Source of the DNA: Cryoendolithus antarcticus
Lineage: Eukaryota; Ascomycota; Dothideomycetes; Cladosporiales; Cladosporiaceae
Length of the DNA stretch: 64,000 nt
Assembly: GCA_002077065.1 (NCBI GenBank)
Contig: NAJO01000006.1
Location: 1 to 64,000 of the forward strand
Direction of reading: 5' to 3'
In this document: positions 21,399-31,558 of the stretch, one piece after another
Numbering within the stretch: position 1 is the stretch's first letter
Layout: each line of letters begins with the position of its first letter
The notes under the pieces: model-generated
The model's input: only the letters and a program-made list of their open reading frames with translations
Database searches by the model: none
What the model was told of the DNA's origin: nothing
Translations under genes and position numbers: made by a program

Positions 21399-22549
21399 AT
21401 GAGACTCCTCACATATCTAACAGCATCGCTATTACCGCTCACGGCACTGGCTGCCAAGAAAGCACCATCTGACAGCTTCAGTAAATTCCAGAGCAAAGCA
21501 CTCTCGGCTTCCGCTCCAGTCAAGCTTGATGATGCATCATATGCAGAGCTCACAAAGGCACCACGAGACTACTCAGTAGCAGTACTTCTCACAGCGCTCG
21601 AAGCAAGATTCGGGTGTGGACTATGTCGGGACTTCCAACCGGAGTGGGACTTGCTGGCTCGCAGCTGGATGAAGGGGGACAAGCAGGGCGAGGGACGACT
21701 GCTGTACGGGACACTGGACTTCAGCGATGGCAAGGGCACTTTTCAGTCGGTATGCTGTTGTCGCAGATGCTGAAACAGTGTTGCTTTGGAGACTGATGCG
21801 TGCGCAGCTTCAATTACAAACAGCACCCGTGCTTCTCCTCTTTCATCCTACAACTGGACCGAATGCGAAAGCTGACGCTACTCCTGTGCGCTTCGACTTT
21901 GGTTCTGGGTAAGCTGTGGCTCTCCGACCTACCCAGATTCGAGACTAACATATGCTCAGCACCGAAAAGGCTGACCCTGTCCACGCCTGGATCGTCCGCC
22001 AGCTTCCGGACATCCCCCATCCACCCGTGGTACGCCCAATCAACTATGTCAAGATCGTCACGATCACGACGGCAGTCCTTGGCTTCATCACATTCGCCTC
22101 GGTTGCGACGCCCTACATTATGCCCGTCATTCAGAATCGCAACCTCTGGGCCGCCATCAGCTTGATCCTGGTCCTGCTCTTCACCTCAGGGCACATGTTC
22201 AATCACATTAGGAAGGTGCCGTATGTGTCTTCTGATGGGAAGGGTAAAGTCAGCTACTTCGCCGGCGGTTTCCAGAACCAGTTTGGGCTGGAGACGCAGA
22301 TTGTTGCTGCGATGTGTATGTGTTGCCCGTCCTGCTGGGGTTTCAGACTACTGACGGAGCGTTACAGACGGAATTTTGTCTTTCGCGACGATCTCACTCG
22401 CACTCAAGGTACCACGCATGGCAGACCCACGCTCTCAGCAAATAGCAGTATTCGTCTGGGGAGGCGTGCTACTCGGCATGTACTCGTTCCTGCTGAGCGT
22501 CTTCAGGATCAAGAATGGTGGCTACCCGTTCTGGCTGCCGCCATTCTAG
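21399..22549 (+). CDS. OST3: Oligosaccharyltransferase subunit Ost3/Ost6
   Basis: An ER membrane subunit of the oligosaccharyltransferase that helps glycosylate Asn sites by forming transient mixed disulfides with substrates. Four exons (21399-21749, 21808-21908, 21960-22315, 22368-22549) give 329 residues. All introns are 51-58 bp. There is a signal peptide at residues 1-19, then a thioredoxin-like lumenal domain with the redox pair CGLC (Cys73, Cys76). Four membrane segments follow, and the family C-terminus ends NGGYPFWLPPF. Ost3 and Ost6 cannot be separated by eye; filamentous fungi usually have one such gene. It is divergent from the coiled-coil gene across a 232-bp promoter gap. Confidence 0.93.
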
Positions 22550-22957
22550 TCGGGTTGGGAGCGGGTGAGCCGCCGGCATTAAACGTACTAAGCATCTGTA
22601 CCATATACTGCTGTAGAGTAGCACACCATACACATCATCTTGGTAGTTTCAAAAGCTTTGTTACTGCACCATGCCAAAGACGCATCAATTTCATGTGACT
22701 GCCGTCGTGGCTACCATGCGAGATTCGCCCAGCACATGCAGACACATGCTAGGGGCTTCACTGGGTGGTGGTACTGCTTCATAAGATATGTACACACGAC
22801 TGCCGTCCCAACCTAGACCAGTCCACAAGCCACACGCTCAACAGGCTACTCAGAGTACCCAGCGTACCGTGCGTGAAGCCTTCGAGCTTCGTGTCTCTCA
22901 CAAGCCCCTGCATTGCTGTCCATCTCCCTCATCACGATCCCTTCATTCCTCAATCCC
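22550..22957. other. Intergenic region between convergent genes
   Basis: 408 bp holding the 3' ends of OST3 and QCR9. No other signal was seen. Confidence 0.6.
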
Positions 22958-23324
22958 TTACTCGTCATCTTCCCCAGCATCCATGTACCGGTGCTTGATG
23001 TCCTTCCATTGTCGCTGTCATGCATGCGTTAGTCTCCGTTATCATCCTCGCCAGTCACATACACGTACGCCCTTGTTTATCCGGTTCCAGATGGCGTTTG
23101 AGCCTGTATCGAAGAGGCTGTACATCTGTCAGTTCCCATTACTTAGCCAAGCGATACCCATGGGAGATAGGTACATTTCCGTTGCGAACGCGCCGGCGAA
23201 GATGGTTGAGAGGAAGACGCCGTTGCTTCGGATGAGGGTGCTAGCAGAGAGAGGTTAGTTGGGGCGCGGGTTCGAGTGGTCAAAGAGTCGCGCACTTGTA
23301 GACGCCGCTGAGAACGCCGGCCAT
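22958..23324 (-). CDS. QCR9: Cytochrome bc1 complex subunit 9 (Qcr9)
   Basis: A small inner-membrane subunit of ubiquinol-cytochrome c reductase. Four tiny exons on the - strand (23324-23296, 23240-23175, 23117-23069, 23014-22958) join to 66 residues. The introns are 55, 57 and 54 bp with GT-AG ends. The protein shows the family landmarks: a short N-terminal MAGVLSGVYN, the membrane segment TIFAGAFATEILFDT, then NKGRQWKDIKHRY and an acidic tail. For the second intron I chose the acceptor after gatgtacag rather than the earlier gacag. Only this choice keeps frame and gives the family spacing between FAGAF and FDT. It is divergent from ACP1, 242 bp away. Confidence 0.9.
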
Positions 23325-23566
23325 TGCGAGAGAGGGGGTCTGGAGGTTGCGGTGAGGTTCAGATGATGCGCTCAAGTGTCGATAGATTCAGTGCTTATTG
23401 GCAGGATAGGCTTGGTCAAGATGTGAGGATGAGCTCGGAGGTTGCTCGGCTGGCTTCCGCGCTCAGCACGAGCCACATCTCGTTCTCGAAGCAATGGCAG
23501 CAACATTCAATCAGCACTCCATTACATTCCCCTTACATCTCATTCCCTCTACAGCTCATCGCCATA
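23325..23566. promoter_or_regulatory. Shared promoter of QCR9 and ACP1 with a CCAAT box
   Basis: This 242-bp gap separates two divergent nuclear genes for mitochondrial proteins. A CCAAT pentamer on the - strand (bases 23397-23401) lies about 73 bp upstream of the QCR9 start codon. CCAAT is the binding site of the HAP/CBC complex, which controls respiratory genes in fungi. The pentamer is short enough to occur by chance. The ACP1-proximal side is pyrimidine-rich. Confidence 0.5.
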
Positions 23567-24258
23567 ATGTTCCGCTCCGCTCTCCTCCGAAGCGCTCGTG
23601 TCGCTGCCCAAACAGCTTCCAGATCTTACAGCACACCTTCGCTCCTCCGCGCCGCCCCCTCAACTCCTCTTGCCCGAAGAATACCTGCACCAATCAGCCG
23701 CATCACGGCCGTGCGATGCTACGCCGCTGGTGGAGGACTAAACCAGGAGGAGGTTACGGGCAGGATCATGGATTTGTTGAAGAACTTCGATAAGGTGGGC
23801 AATGCGTCTGGAGAGGTAGATTCGTGTGACACATATGGCTAACCATCTACGCAGGTGTCGGACCCATCGAAAGTACGAATCACCGAGATAGAGTGTTGGC
23901 CATGAGTAATACTAACGGGCGATAGCTTTCGGCGCAATCGCATTTCACGAACGACCTTGGACTGGACAGCTTGGACACTGTGGAGGTGGTGATGGCGATT
24001 GAGGAGGTTCGTCAGGAGTCACTACAGTGGCGGCAGGGCCAGTCTGACAGCGTGGCAGGAGTTCAGCATTGAGATACCCGATAAAGAGGCCGATGCGATT
24101 CACAGCGGTATGTCTGGTTGCTACGCGGTAAAATGACCCTATGCTAACAGCTTGCAGTGAACCAAGCCGTGGACTACATCCTTCACCAGCCCGATGGTGA
24201 GTGAAGATGAGCTTGTGTTCACAGAGACTTGCGACTAACAGGTACATCAGCGCACTGA
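23567..24258 (+). CDS. ACP1: Mitochondrial acyl carrier protein
   Basis: A carrier of acyl chains in mitochondrial fatty acid synthesis (lipoate precursor) and a structural subunit of complex I and LYR-protein partner. Six exons (23567-23794, 23855-23872, 23926-24006, 24059-24107, 24158-24196, 24251-24258) encode 140 residues. Exon 2 is only 18 bases and the last exon only 8. An Arg/Ser/Ala-rich mitochondrial presequence occupies about 50 residues. The phosphopantetheine serine is Ser97 in the DLGLDSLDTVE motif, followed by EEEFSIEIPDKEAD. The C-terminus is QPDAH. The last intron could instead end at an upstream CAG, giving DGTSAH; the DAH ending is the usual one. Confidence 0.92.
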
Positions 24259-24821
24259 GAGCAGTGCCACGAGCGTCCGACTTGGGAAATGGGAGCAAGG
24301 GTGGAGAAGGACTGTCGCGTGACTCTCGGGCTGGGAGCCAGATGTATATGTTAGCCCGGTACACGGCGTCCTGATACATGTGTACTATTCGTCTCTTCGC
24401 AACATCAGTCTCTGCGAGCATCTCCGATTTCATCATCTATGTTGTCCTCTCCTCGTGCATGAGGGCTCGGGATGGCCCGCGACGACCGCGACTTCTCACC
24501 AACATGCCTCGGAGCGTGCTTGCTTTGACTTCACCCAAACATATCTTTTCTTGACCACCTTTGCCTGTAGACTCGCTCACATTCCAAGGCTTCACTCAGA
24601 CAGCTATCAATCGTCCGTCACCGTGTGTTGCAAGTCCTCGCTATTGTTACACGGCATTCACTCACGCCGCACACCGAGTCCTGGCTTCAGCCTGCCACTT
24701 CTTCAACGGCCACCAAGCTCGAGACTCGTCCGACTGACGTATCCATACTGAAGCAATCCGTCCGCGCGATCAGATTAAGAGCAACAATCCCCGAGTCGCC
24801 TGAGCGCAGTCAGTAATCAAA
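24259..24821. other. Intergenic region upstream of VPS74
   Basis: 563 bp with no coding signal, rich in C/T toward the right. It contains the ACP1 3' end and the VPS74 promoter. Confidence 0.5.
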
Positions 24822-26212
24822 ATGGCCAGCTCAGGCCTCACCCGCCGCCGCGGCGCAGGCGGGGCGTCCACAGACAACGAAACAAATGACGGCAGCCGCG
24901 TCTCCTCGCCAGTCCCACGACGACCAGAAGACTCCCGCAACCCCGAGACAGGCTATGAGGCATCCGGCGAGAACGGGCACAAAATCGCGTTCGACCCGAA
25001 AGACATCAGCGAGTCCGCAGAACGGGGCAAGCAACCAAAGCTGACACTCATGGAGGAAGTGCTGCTCATGGGGCTGAAGGACAAGCAAGGCTACCTCAGC
25101 TTCTGGAATGACAACATCTCGTACGCGCTGCGGGGGTGCATCGTGATCGAGCTGGCATTCCGAGGGAGGATCAGCATGCAGAAGGATAGCTCGAGGAGGA
25201 GATTCCCGCTTGCGGATCGGGTGATTGAAGTTATTGATGAGACGTTGACAGGGGAGGTGCTGCTGGATGAGGCGTTGAAGATGATGAAGAGTAGTGAGAA
25301 GATGAGCGTTAGTTCGTGGATTGATTTGATGAGCGGTGAGTTGGGTTGCATATGCTGCGGAGGGAATGACAGGCTGACGAAGTTGATACAGGCGAGACGT
25401 GGAATCTTATGAAGATCGGCTACCAACTCAAGCAAGTGCGCGAACGCCTTGCTAAGGGTCTGGTCGATAAGGGCATCCTGCGGACAGAGAAGCGGAACTT
25501 CCTTCTCTTCGACATGGCTACGCATCCCGTCGCTGATGGCGGTGCGAAAGACGAGCTTAGAAGGCGCACACGGGCAATGCTCACACAGCGCACCATCGTT
25601 CTACCTGCATCGCCATTCCTGCCAGAGGACATGGAGTTTCGATACCTGCGGACCGTGGCACTGCTGTGTGCTGCATATGCTGCCAACGTTCTGGAGAATG
25701 CGCTGTCGAGTCTTGGTCACGAAGCCCGAGAGAGGGCATTCGCCCAAGTCGACGAGCTGCTGGCAGAATTCTCGCAATGGCCGTTCGGCAAACGCGCGGC
25801 CGCTGGCCAACAAGCTATCGGCGCCAATCTTGACAGTGTCATTAGGGACGAGGTCAACAAGGCGAAGGAGAAGGAGTTACAGCTGGAAGTAAGTTGCACT
25901 GCTGCCATGCTAACCCCGTCTCTCCAAAGCCCGAGATTATCCTGTACTACCATCAATGCACCTGCAATAGTGAATTATCAAAGCACCGTGGCGGTGAGAG
26001 AGCAGACTGGTTGTCGTTGCCTCAGCTTCGAAGTCTGGACTCTCATCGACACGGAGCGGCAAATGAGCTATTGCAGGTGCACTTACAGTAGCACAGGAGC
26101 ATTTCAATCTGTGGAGAGAGCAGAACTACTAGACATGCAGGCAGCTAATTTTGGTTTACAGGTTGTGGCCGCATGCCTAAGTGTCTTCACCCGCCTGGAC
26201 TCCCTCTTATAA
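24822..26212 (+). CDS. VPS74: Vps74/GOLPH3 Golgi phosphoprotein
   Basis: A peripheral Golgi protein that binds PI4P and glycosyltransferase tails and keeps the enzymes in the Golgi by retrieval through COPI. Exons are 24822-25335, 25392-25888 and 26162-26212, giving 353 residues. After a disordered 75-residue N-terminus with an Arg cluster (RRRGAGG), the GPP34 domain begins at [25 protein letters not shown] and ends with [16 protein letters not shown], as in the family. The last intron is unusually long for this region (273 bp), is divisible by three and has no stop. If retained it would insert 91 codons just before the C-terminal helix. The family C-terminus supports splicing. Confidence 0.92.
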
Positions 26213-27404
26213 CCCTCCCTTCACAAGAATTGAAGTAAAGCAAAGTCCGCTTACACAGTGTCTTCCGCATCATCTAGGCTTCTTCAAACGCCACGTCCGC
26301 GGCCGCTCACTGAAAGCCCATGAGATCATACATGTCAGAACGGTCAAGTTCGTCAAGCGCTGTCCTGTCATTCGAGCGGGCCGCAAGGCTGGTCGGAAAG
26401 TATAGCATGCAATTCCTCGAGCGACGATGGGCACTCAACCAGTGATTGGTGCGGCAGCAATGGACGGATGTCCGAGAAGGTTGGTTGATCCGAACGCGTG
26501 GGACTATCGCAGATTTCAGAAAAGGCACGGGAAAGTGGAGATGCTCCCGGAAACGACACCACCGCTTGAGTACGAGATTGCGGCCGATCAGGATGCAGTG
26601 ACACCCGTGAGGGAGTCGAATGAGTCTGGCAGGACGCCGCTTCTGCCTTCGCCGCCATCGAGGCTGCAATTGAGAAGACCGACGGCTTATGGCAGGTCTG
26701 GTGCGACGTGCGATTGAGGCATTGGAGAGGTATTGATTTGATGATTAGCGCGATTAGCGGCGTTCGCTTGGGCCAGCGAGTGAGTAGCGGGATATTGCAG
26801 AACCGGACTTCGCTTGATATGAACATCACGAGATCGCATCTACTTCAAGCGAGACCATTCTCAGCATGTTCCCTCTGCTCACACAAACGTGATGTTTTGC
26901 ATTGCCGTTCGCCAAGCAATGTAAGCGCGTTGACTAGCGCCGGCTCGTCGGGTTGGTCCGGGGGATTGGGATGGAGCAACACGCCTGGCGTGGCCTCGTC
27001 TCGTTGTAGTGACGCACCGCGCATACCGATATCGCGCCAGCCGAGACGTGTCACTGTCGCGTTTATTTGGTCTTGTCTTGTGGGTGATGCATGGTGAGTG
27101 CCTTTCTCTCTTTATGGGCGTGATGGCTGAATGCTGGGGCTGGGAGATGGATTGCGCCCCTCAAGCAGCGCGACTTTCACTTGTTGCGATGCGGGTGTGA
27201 GGGGTATCTCGAGTTAAGCGTGTTGATACTTGGGAAGAGATGGAGTGGAAACGGGTAGCGGTGATGATACTGTAGGCAATGCTAATGCGCTGGTCCAGGC
27301 GACTCGATGAAAGGCAGGCCGACTTGATGCTCCCACCACCACGCGCAACCCTCACGCCAAGCCCTTCTCCTCATCTCATTAACATCGCGACTTCCGAGTG
27401 AAGC
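26213..27404. other. Intergenic region with unresolved short frames
   Basis: About 1.2 kb. On the + strand a 41-codon frame from the ATG at about 26321 (MRSYMSERSSSSSAVLSFER) is followed in another phase by 26427-26717. The - strand has overlapping frames at 26307-26669 and 26368-26829. None shows a family motif and I could not join them with convincing splice sites. The rest contains the SNF5 promoter. Confidence 0.35.
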
Positions 27405-29915
27405 ATGTCCGCACCAGGCTCCCTGCAGCAACAGTCGCAATACAACGGTCAATGGAACGGCATCGGAGCTGGGCACGCCGGCACGGATGTTGCGCAGTCA
27501 ATGGCGTATGACAACGCCGGCCAGCAATCGGAAAGCGCGGAAGCAATCAGGGCCGGTAAGCAGCGTGCACGTGAGACGATGATGGCGGCAGGTGTTGGCA
27601 ATGTGAGTGCGGCAGCAGCGGGGCAGCAAGCGGCAGAAGGCAATGCAGTGAACGGGCTCACGAACGGCGCGCATATCCTGAGTCGCAAGCGATCTCGTGA
27701 TGGATCGCAGTTGCCCGTACAGCAAGCAGTGTCGCAGTCGCAAGCAGCAGACGCGCAGGCAGATGGAGAGCACCAGCTCAAGGACGAAGTGCTACTGGAC
27801 CGATATGTACAAAGCGACCTCCTGTCAGTCGCGGCGCACAACGACCAGATGGAACGCATGAGGGAGTTGGCGAAATACAAAGAAGCAGAGCGAGAGTTCT
27901 ACGCGCAGGATGTTGGTGTGCGAAGACGAATGGACCCTGGTACGATCTTTGGGACTGGGTTCGCAGGCTATGGCAACGGGGTCACGAATGGTCCGAGTAG
28001 AATTCTGTACTCGAGTCAGCGAATGCCGCCTGCACACCGCAAATCTGGGCAGTTGCGCACTACCCGGAAGGACACAGGACAGCAGGCTGAACAGCATGAG
28101 GAGCTTGTTCCTGTAAGACTAGATCTGGAGCTGGATAAGCTGCGACTGCGAGACACTTTCACCTGGAACATGCACGAGAAGCTTGTAACTCCCGAGATGT
28201 TCACAGATCATTTGTTGGAGGATCTGAAGCTGCCTCCGGATCATCTGCAGGAAGTCGGGCGACAAGTGCGTGCTGAGATGGTGGATCAGATCCTCAATTA
28301 CTACCCTCATGTCTTTGTGGACGAAGGACCGGCCGAGCAAGGGAAGCCATATGTCGAGCACAAGGATGATGAGATGCGAATCCAGGTCAAGCTCAGTATC
28401 ACGATCGGTCGCATTACACTGATTGATCAATTCGAGTGGGATATAAACAACCCACAGAACAGTCCAGAGGACTTCGCAAGAGTGATGGCGCGTGAGAATG
28501 CATTGAGTGGCGAATTCACGACGGCTATCGCGCACTCGATCAGAGAACAGACACAGCTATACACGAAGAGTCTGTGGCTGACGAATCATGCCTTCGATGG
28601 GCGGCCACTCGAAGATCCGGATCTGAAAGACAGCCTTCTGCCAACTCCGCTACTTAACACGTTCCGACCTCAGCAGATGCAGAAAGACTGGACGCCGTGG
28701 CTGTACGAGATGACCGAAGCGGAGCTGGAGCGGACGGAGACGTCCATGATGCGTGAGCACAGGGCGCAGAAGCGGCAGCTGAATCGAAGAGGAGGTCCTG
28801 CTTTGCCTGACCTCAAAGACCGCCAACGTACTGTGCGGTCCCTTATTGTGCACTCTGTCATTCCTGGATCTGTAGAGTCTTGGGAGACAACTGGCATTCC
28901 GAAGACTCGTCGCAGCGGCCGCGGTGGACGTCGCCCTGGAACTCGTGCAGACGAGGATATGGACTCGGACGATCTGGAGAGCGACGGCAGCGGTGCAGAG
29001 TCGCCTGCACCAGCCACACTCAGCGCGCCAGGCACGACTAGAACTCGTGGCATGCGCGGTGCGGCTAGCGCAGCGCAGATAGCCATGCGCGCCAACTACG
29101 GCAGATCGCAGACGCCAGACGCGCAGCTGCTGGGTACGCCGCAGCACGAGCCTAGGGCTTCAGCACGAAGAAGCTTGCTCCATGAAGGCAGTGTCATGGA
29201 AGACGAGACACTCGTCGTGAAACTCAGAGTTGGCAAAGCGCGCTTCAAAGCCTGGCTGGAAGACTACAACGCGAAGAAGCGGGCTAGTCAATTCCCACTA
29301 TCGGGCTACGCTTCGCAGCCTGCTCCAACTAGTGCTTCTTTAGTGCCTCCTGCCGCAGCTGCAAGAGGCGGCACTCCAAGCAAGAACGCGATGGGAACGC
29401 CTGCAATGGCATCGAAACCTCTTCCTTCTGCTCGCGACAGGTCGCAAGCGAATGGGAGATCGCGTGGCAAGCCCGCTGTACAGTACGACCATCTAGGTCG
29501 TGTTGAAACGACCACCTGGCCATCGCCGAACGATGAACCTGTAAGTAATCATGTCCCATCTCCTCAAAGCCATCAGTACTGACAAGCCCAGCCCCCACCT
29601 CCGCCCTGGCTCACCACAGGCATCGCCACACTCCGATCCCGCCACCCCGACAGCGACTTCACAGCCTTCATGAAAGCCTACCTCCTCTCCCCGGACGCCA
29701 CAACCCAGATCCGACCCCCCGAACCCCCTCAGCCGGGCCACTCAGCCGCGGAGCTTGGAGGCAGGATCTTCTACCTACCGCGGATAAGGTGTAATGACTG
29801 TCCAGGGAAGGTGTACACGACTGTTGAGGAGAGTGTGGTGGAGGGGTTTGAGGTGCATTTGAAGAATCGGGTGCATAGGGGACGGGTGGAAGAGAGGAAG
29901 GGTGGGAGGGTGTGA
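27405..29915 (+). CDS. SNF5: SNF5/INI1-family chromatin remodelling subunit
   Basis: A core subunit of SWI/SNF-type (or RSC-type) nucleosome remodellers, nuclear. Exons are 27405-29540 and 29592-29915 (51-bp intron, donor GTAAGT), giving 819 residues. A Gln/Ala-rich N-terminus of about 220 residues precedes two SNF5 repeats. The first starts near ELVPVRLDLELDKLRLRDTFTWN, the second near IQVKLSITIGRITLIDQFEWDINN, with the PEDFARVMARE block typical of the family. An acidic and Arg-rich linker follows. The second exon encodes WLTTGIATLR and a zinc-finger-like RIRCNDCPGK ending in FEVHLKNRVHRGRVEERK, seen in filamentous-fungal members. Whether it belongs to SWI/SNF (Snf5) or RSC (Sfh1) is not decided here; the length favours Snf5. 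Confidence 0.87.
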
Positions 29916-30528
29916 ATGTGAGGGATGGGATGGGGAAGGAACAGTGATGGGGAAGGCAATGGGGCTTGTATACCTGAATGGGAGAGAGATAAGTATTGTA
30001 AGTGATGTGTACTATGCTATTGACTTTCGAGACTCAGATCTGTCGCGAGGTCCATCTGCATCGAATTTTGGTGCATTTGTCTTGCCAGAATCATTGACAA
30101 ACGGACGACGATAGTGCTATGACATTCGAGCAATGCTCACGAAGTCTGACAGGCAATCAATCGACTGCCTTGGGCAAGCGACGCTACAATGTGTGAAGTC
30201 CATCACTCCGGGAGTTCGATCCATGGGGGGTAAGTCCGATCGTCCGCTATGCTGGAAACCCAGCATTGCATGGACACGCTGGCACGCGCTCTGTCTCAAC
30301 TCAATAACGTATGGCTGCCAGATACCTATGCCAGGCTCGCCCAGCCTGTCGCTTGCCCGCACTGTGGGCGTGCGATTCATGACCGCGACCAGTGGCACCC
30401 TGTGGCTGCGTCAACACGCTCGATGTGAGCTATCTCTAGATCTGTGTGTGCTTGCCGGTCTCCTCTGCTGAACCGCGCAGGGTTGTCGCAATGGCGGCAG
30501 CGTGGCCCAAGAGCGCCGCATTCACCGT
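29916..30528. other. Intergenic region
   Basis: 613 bp between SNF5 (+) and the first tandem paralogue (-). It has short frames only and no recognisable element. Confidence 0.5.
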
Positions 30529-31167
30529 TCAGCTCACGCCCTTGCTTGACGCATGCGCACGTCCGCTGACTCCGTTCGCGGCATTATCAATGATAGACGC
30601 CGAAGAGTCGTCCGCGTCACTAGTCAGCTCCCAGCCAAGGCTATCGCCGAACTCGCGAAAGTCCCAACCATCGATGATAGCACCAAAACTCCTCGCCTCA
30701 CGTCCCACCTCACGTCCCATGCCCTCTGCCTGCTGCAAAGCCTCCTCGGTGCGGTACATCCACTTCATCAGCTCTCTCTGAGCGACTGAAGCTAGCCCAG
30801 GATCGACAGTGACCTGAGAGCGGCTCGCAGCAGGAAGCTCCGTATACAGCTCCGGTCCGACTAGGCTGTGTGTGCCCGTCGATGAGCTTGTGGACGTTGA
30901 CCGCTGCCTAACGAGCTTACGCATGAAGTCGTCGTGGTCGAAGGCGCCGTGTGCGAAGCCCCAGAGGGTACCGTACAGGAGATTGCGCTGGATGGCAGAT
31001 GGAAGGCAGCCTGTGTCATTCGGCAGATACCAGCAGGCGCGCGCAAGGCAGTCGAGCGCTTTCTGTCTCTCTGAACCAGGTATGGAGGGTTCTTTGGCAG
31101 AACGATTGGCTGGCGACGAATCTTCGGCTTGGACATGATCGCTGGGCGTTGGAGATGTATTGGACAT
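30529..31167 (-). CDS. Tandem unknown paralogue A
   Basis: 212 residues, single exon, ATG at 31165-31167. No known domain. It shares an ordered set of blocks with the next - strand gene: SERQKALDCLARACWYLPNDTG (compare SEKQKACDRLARVCWYLANDSG), TSSSTGT, an LM/AM-rich helix with ADG/AEGMG, and a C-terminal SDADDSSAS followed by NGVSGRAHASS. The N-terminus is Ser/Pro-rich and disordered. No signal peptide or membrane segment is seen. It probably arose by local duplication and may be lineage-specific. Confidence 0.7.
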   Translation of the reverse strand: MSNTSPTPSDHVQAEDSSPANRSAKEPSIPGSERQKALDCLARACWYLPNDTGCLPSAIQRNLLYGTLWGFAHGAFDHDDFMRKLVRQRSTSTSSSTGTHSLVGPELYTELPAASRSQVTVDPGLASVAQRELMKWMYRTEEALQQAEGMGREVGREARSFGAIIDGWDFREFGDSLGWELTSDADDSSASIIDNAANGVSGRAHASSKGVS

Positions 31168-31547
31168 TCTTGATGGTCGGATGCAGCTCGTTAAGATCGA
31201 TATCGGTGGTCAAGAGGAAGGTTATGTACTTATCTGGCACCGAGATTGTAGTGAATGGACGACTACCGATGCTGGACAAATCTAGTAGATACTAGTAGGA
31301 GGTGCCCACTACATATCACTTCTTTTCCACATAGGGCTAGTTCTGCGCGAAATGGTACGGAAGATCCACGAAGCCTGTCCTGAGGCCGCGCCCAAGCCGG
31401 GTTCTGCCTTCTACATGAAGCCAGTCTTCATCTGCTACTTGGGCACGACGGTGAGATCAATATGCGTTGATGTATCCTTGATATCTATGGCTACTGACTC
31501 TCTTGCCCATCAGATCATGAAGCTGCTTCTCATAGTGGTCACCACAA
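31168..31547. other. Gap between the tandem paralogues
   Basis: 380 bp forming the upstream region of paralogue A and the downstream region of paralogue B. It carries a weak + strand small-gene candidate at 31352-31558. Confidence 0.5.
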
Positions 31548-31558
31548 TCACGCGTTGA
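31352..31558 (+). CDS. Possible small spliced gene between the paralogues
   Basis: From an ATG at 31352, 33 codons run to a good donor (GTGAGAT at 31451). They resume after a standard branch (ACTGAC) and acceptor (CCCATCAG, ending 31513) with 15 codons to TGA at 31556-31558. The product would be 47 residues, with a Lys/Pro/Gly N-terminal half and a hydrophobic end (MKLLLIVVTTITR) that could insert in a membrane. The intron is 63 bp with no in-frame stop. No family is recognised. The last bases overlap the 3' end of paralogue B on the other strand. Confidence 0.25.
   Translation: MVRKIHEACPEAAPKPGSAFYMKPVFICYLGTTVRSICVDVSLISMATDSLAHQIMKLLLIVVTTITR

Noticed and set aside
23119..23174. Earlier acceptor (gacag) for the second QCR9 intron
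   Set aside because: It breaks the reading frame needed for the FDT...NKGRQWKD part; the acceptor ending at 23118 restores frame and family spacing.
26307..26829. Overlapping short frames on both strands suggesting a small gene
   Set aside because: No domain motif and no splice sites that join them convincingly. The + and - readings are equally plausible, so no gene is called.
30190..30230. T-loop-like GAGTTCGATCC, possible tRNA
   Set aside because: The flanking bases do not form the 5-bp T stem, and no D arm, anticodon arm or acceptor stem can be drawn.
31545..31555. Further ACGCGT hexamers (also near 10391, 26490, 41303, 44611 and 52166)
   Set aside because: The hexamer is expected several times by chance in 64 kb. 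These are not upstream of S-phase genes, so they are not called as regulatory sites.
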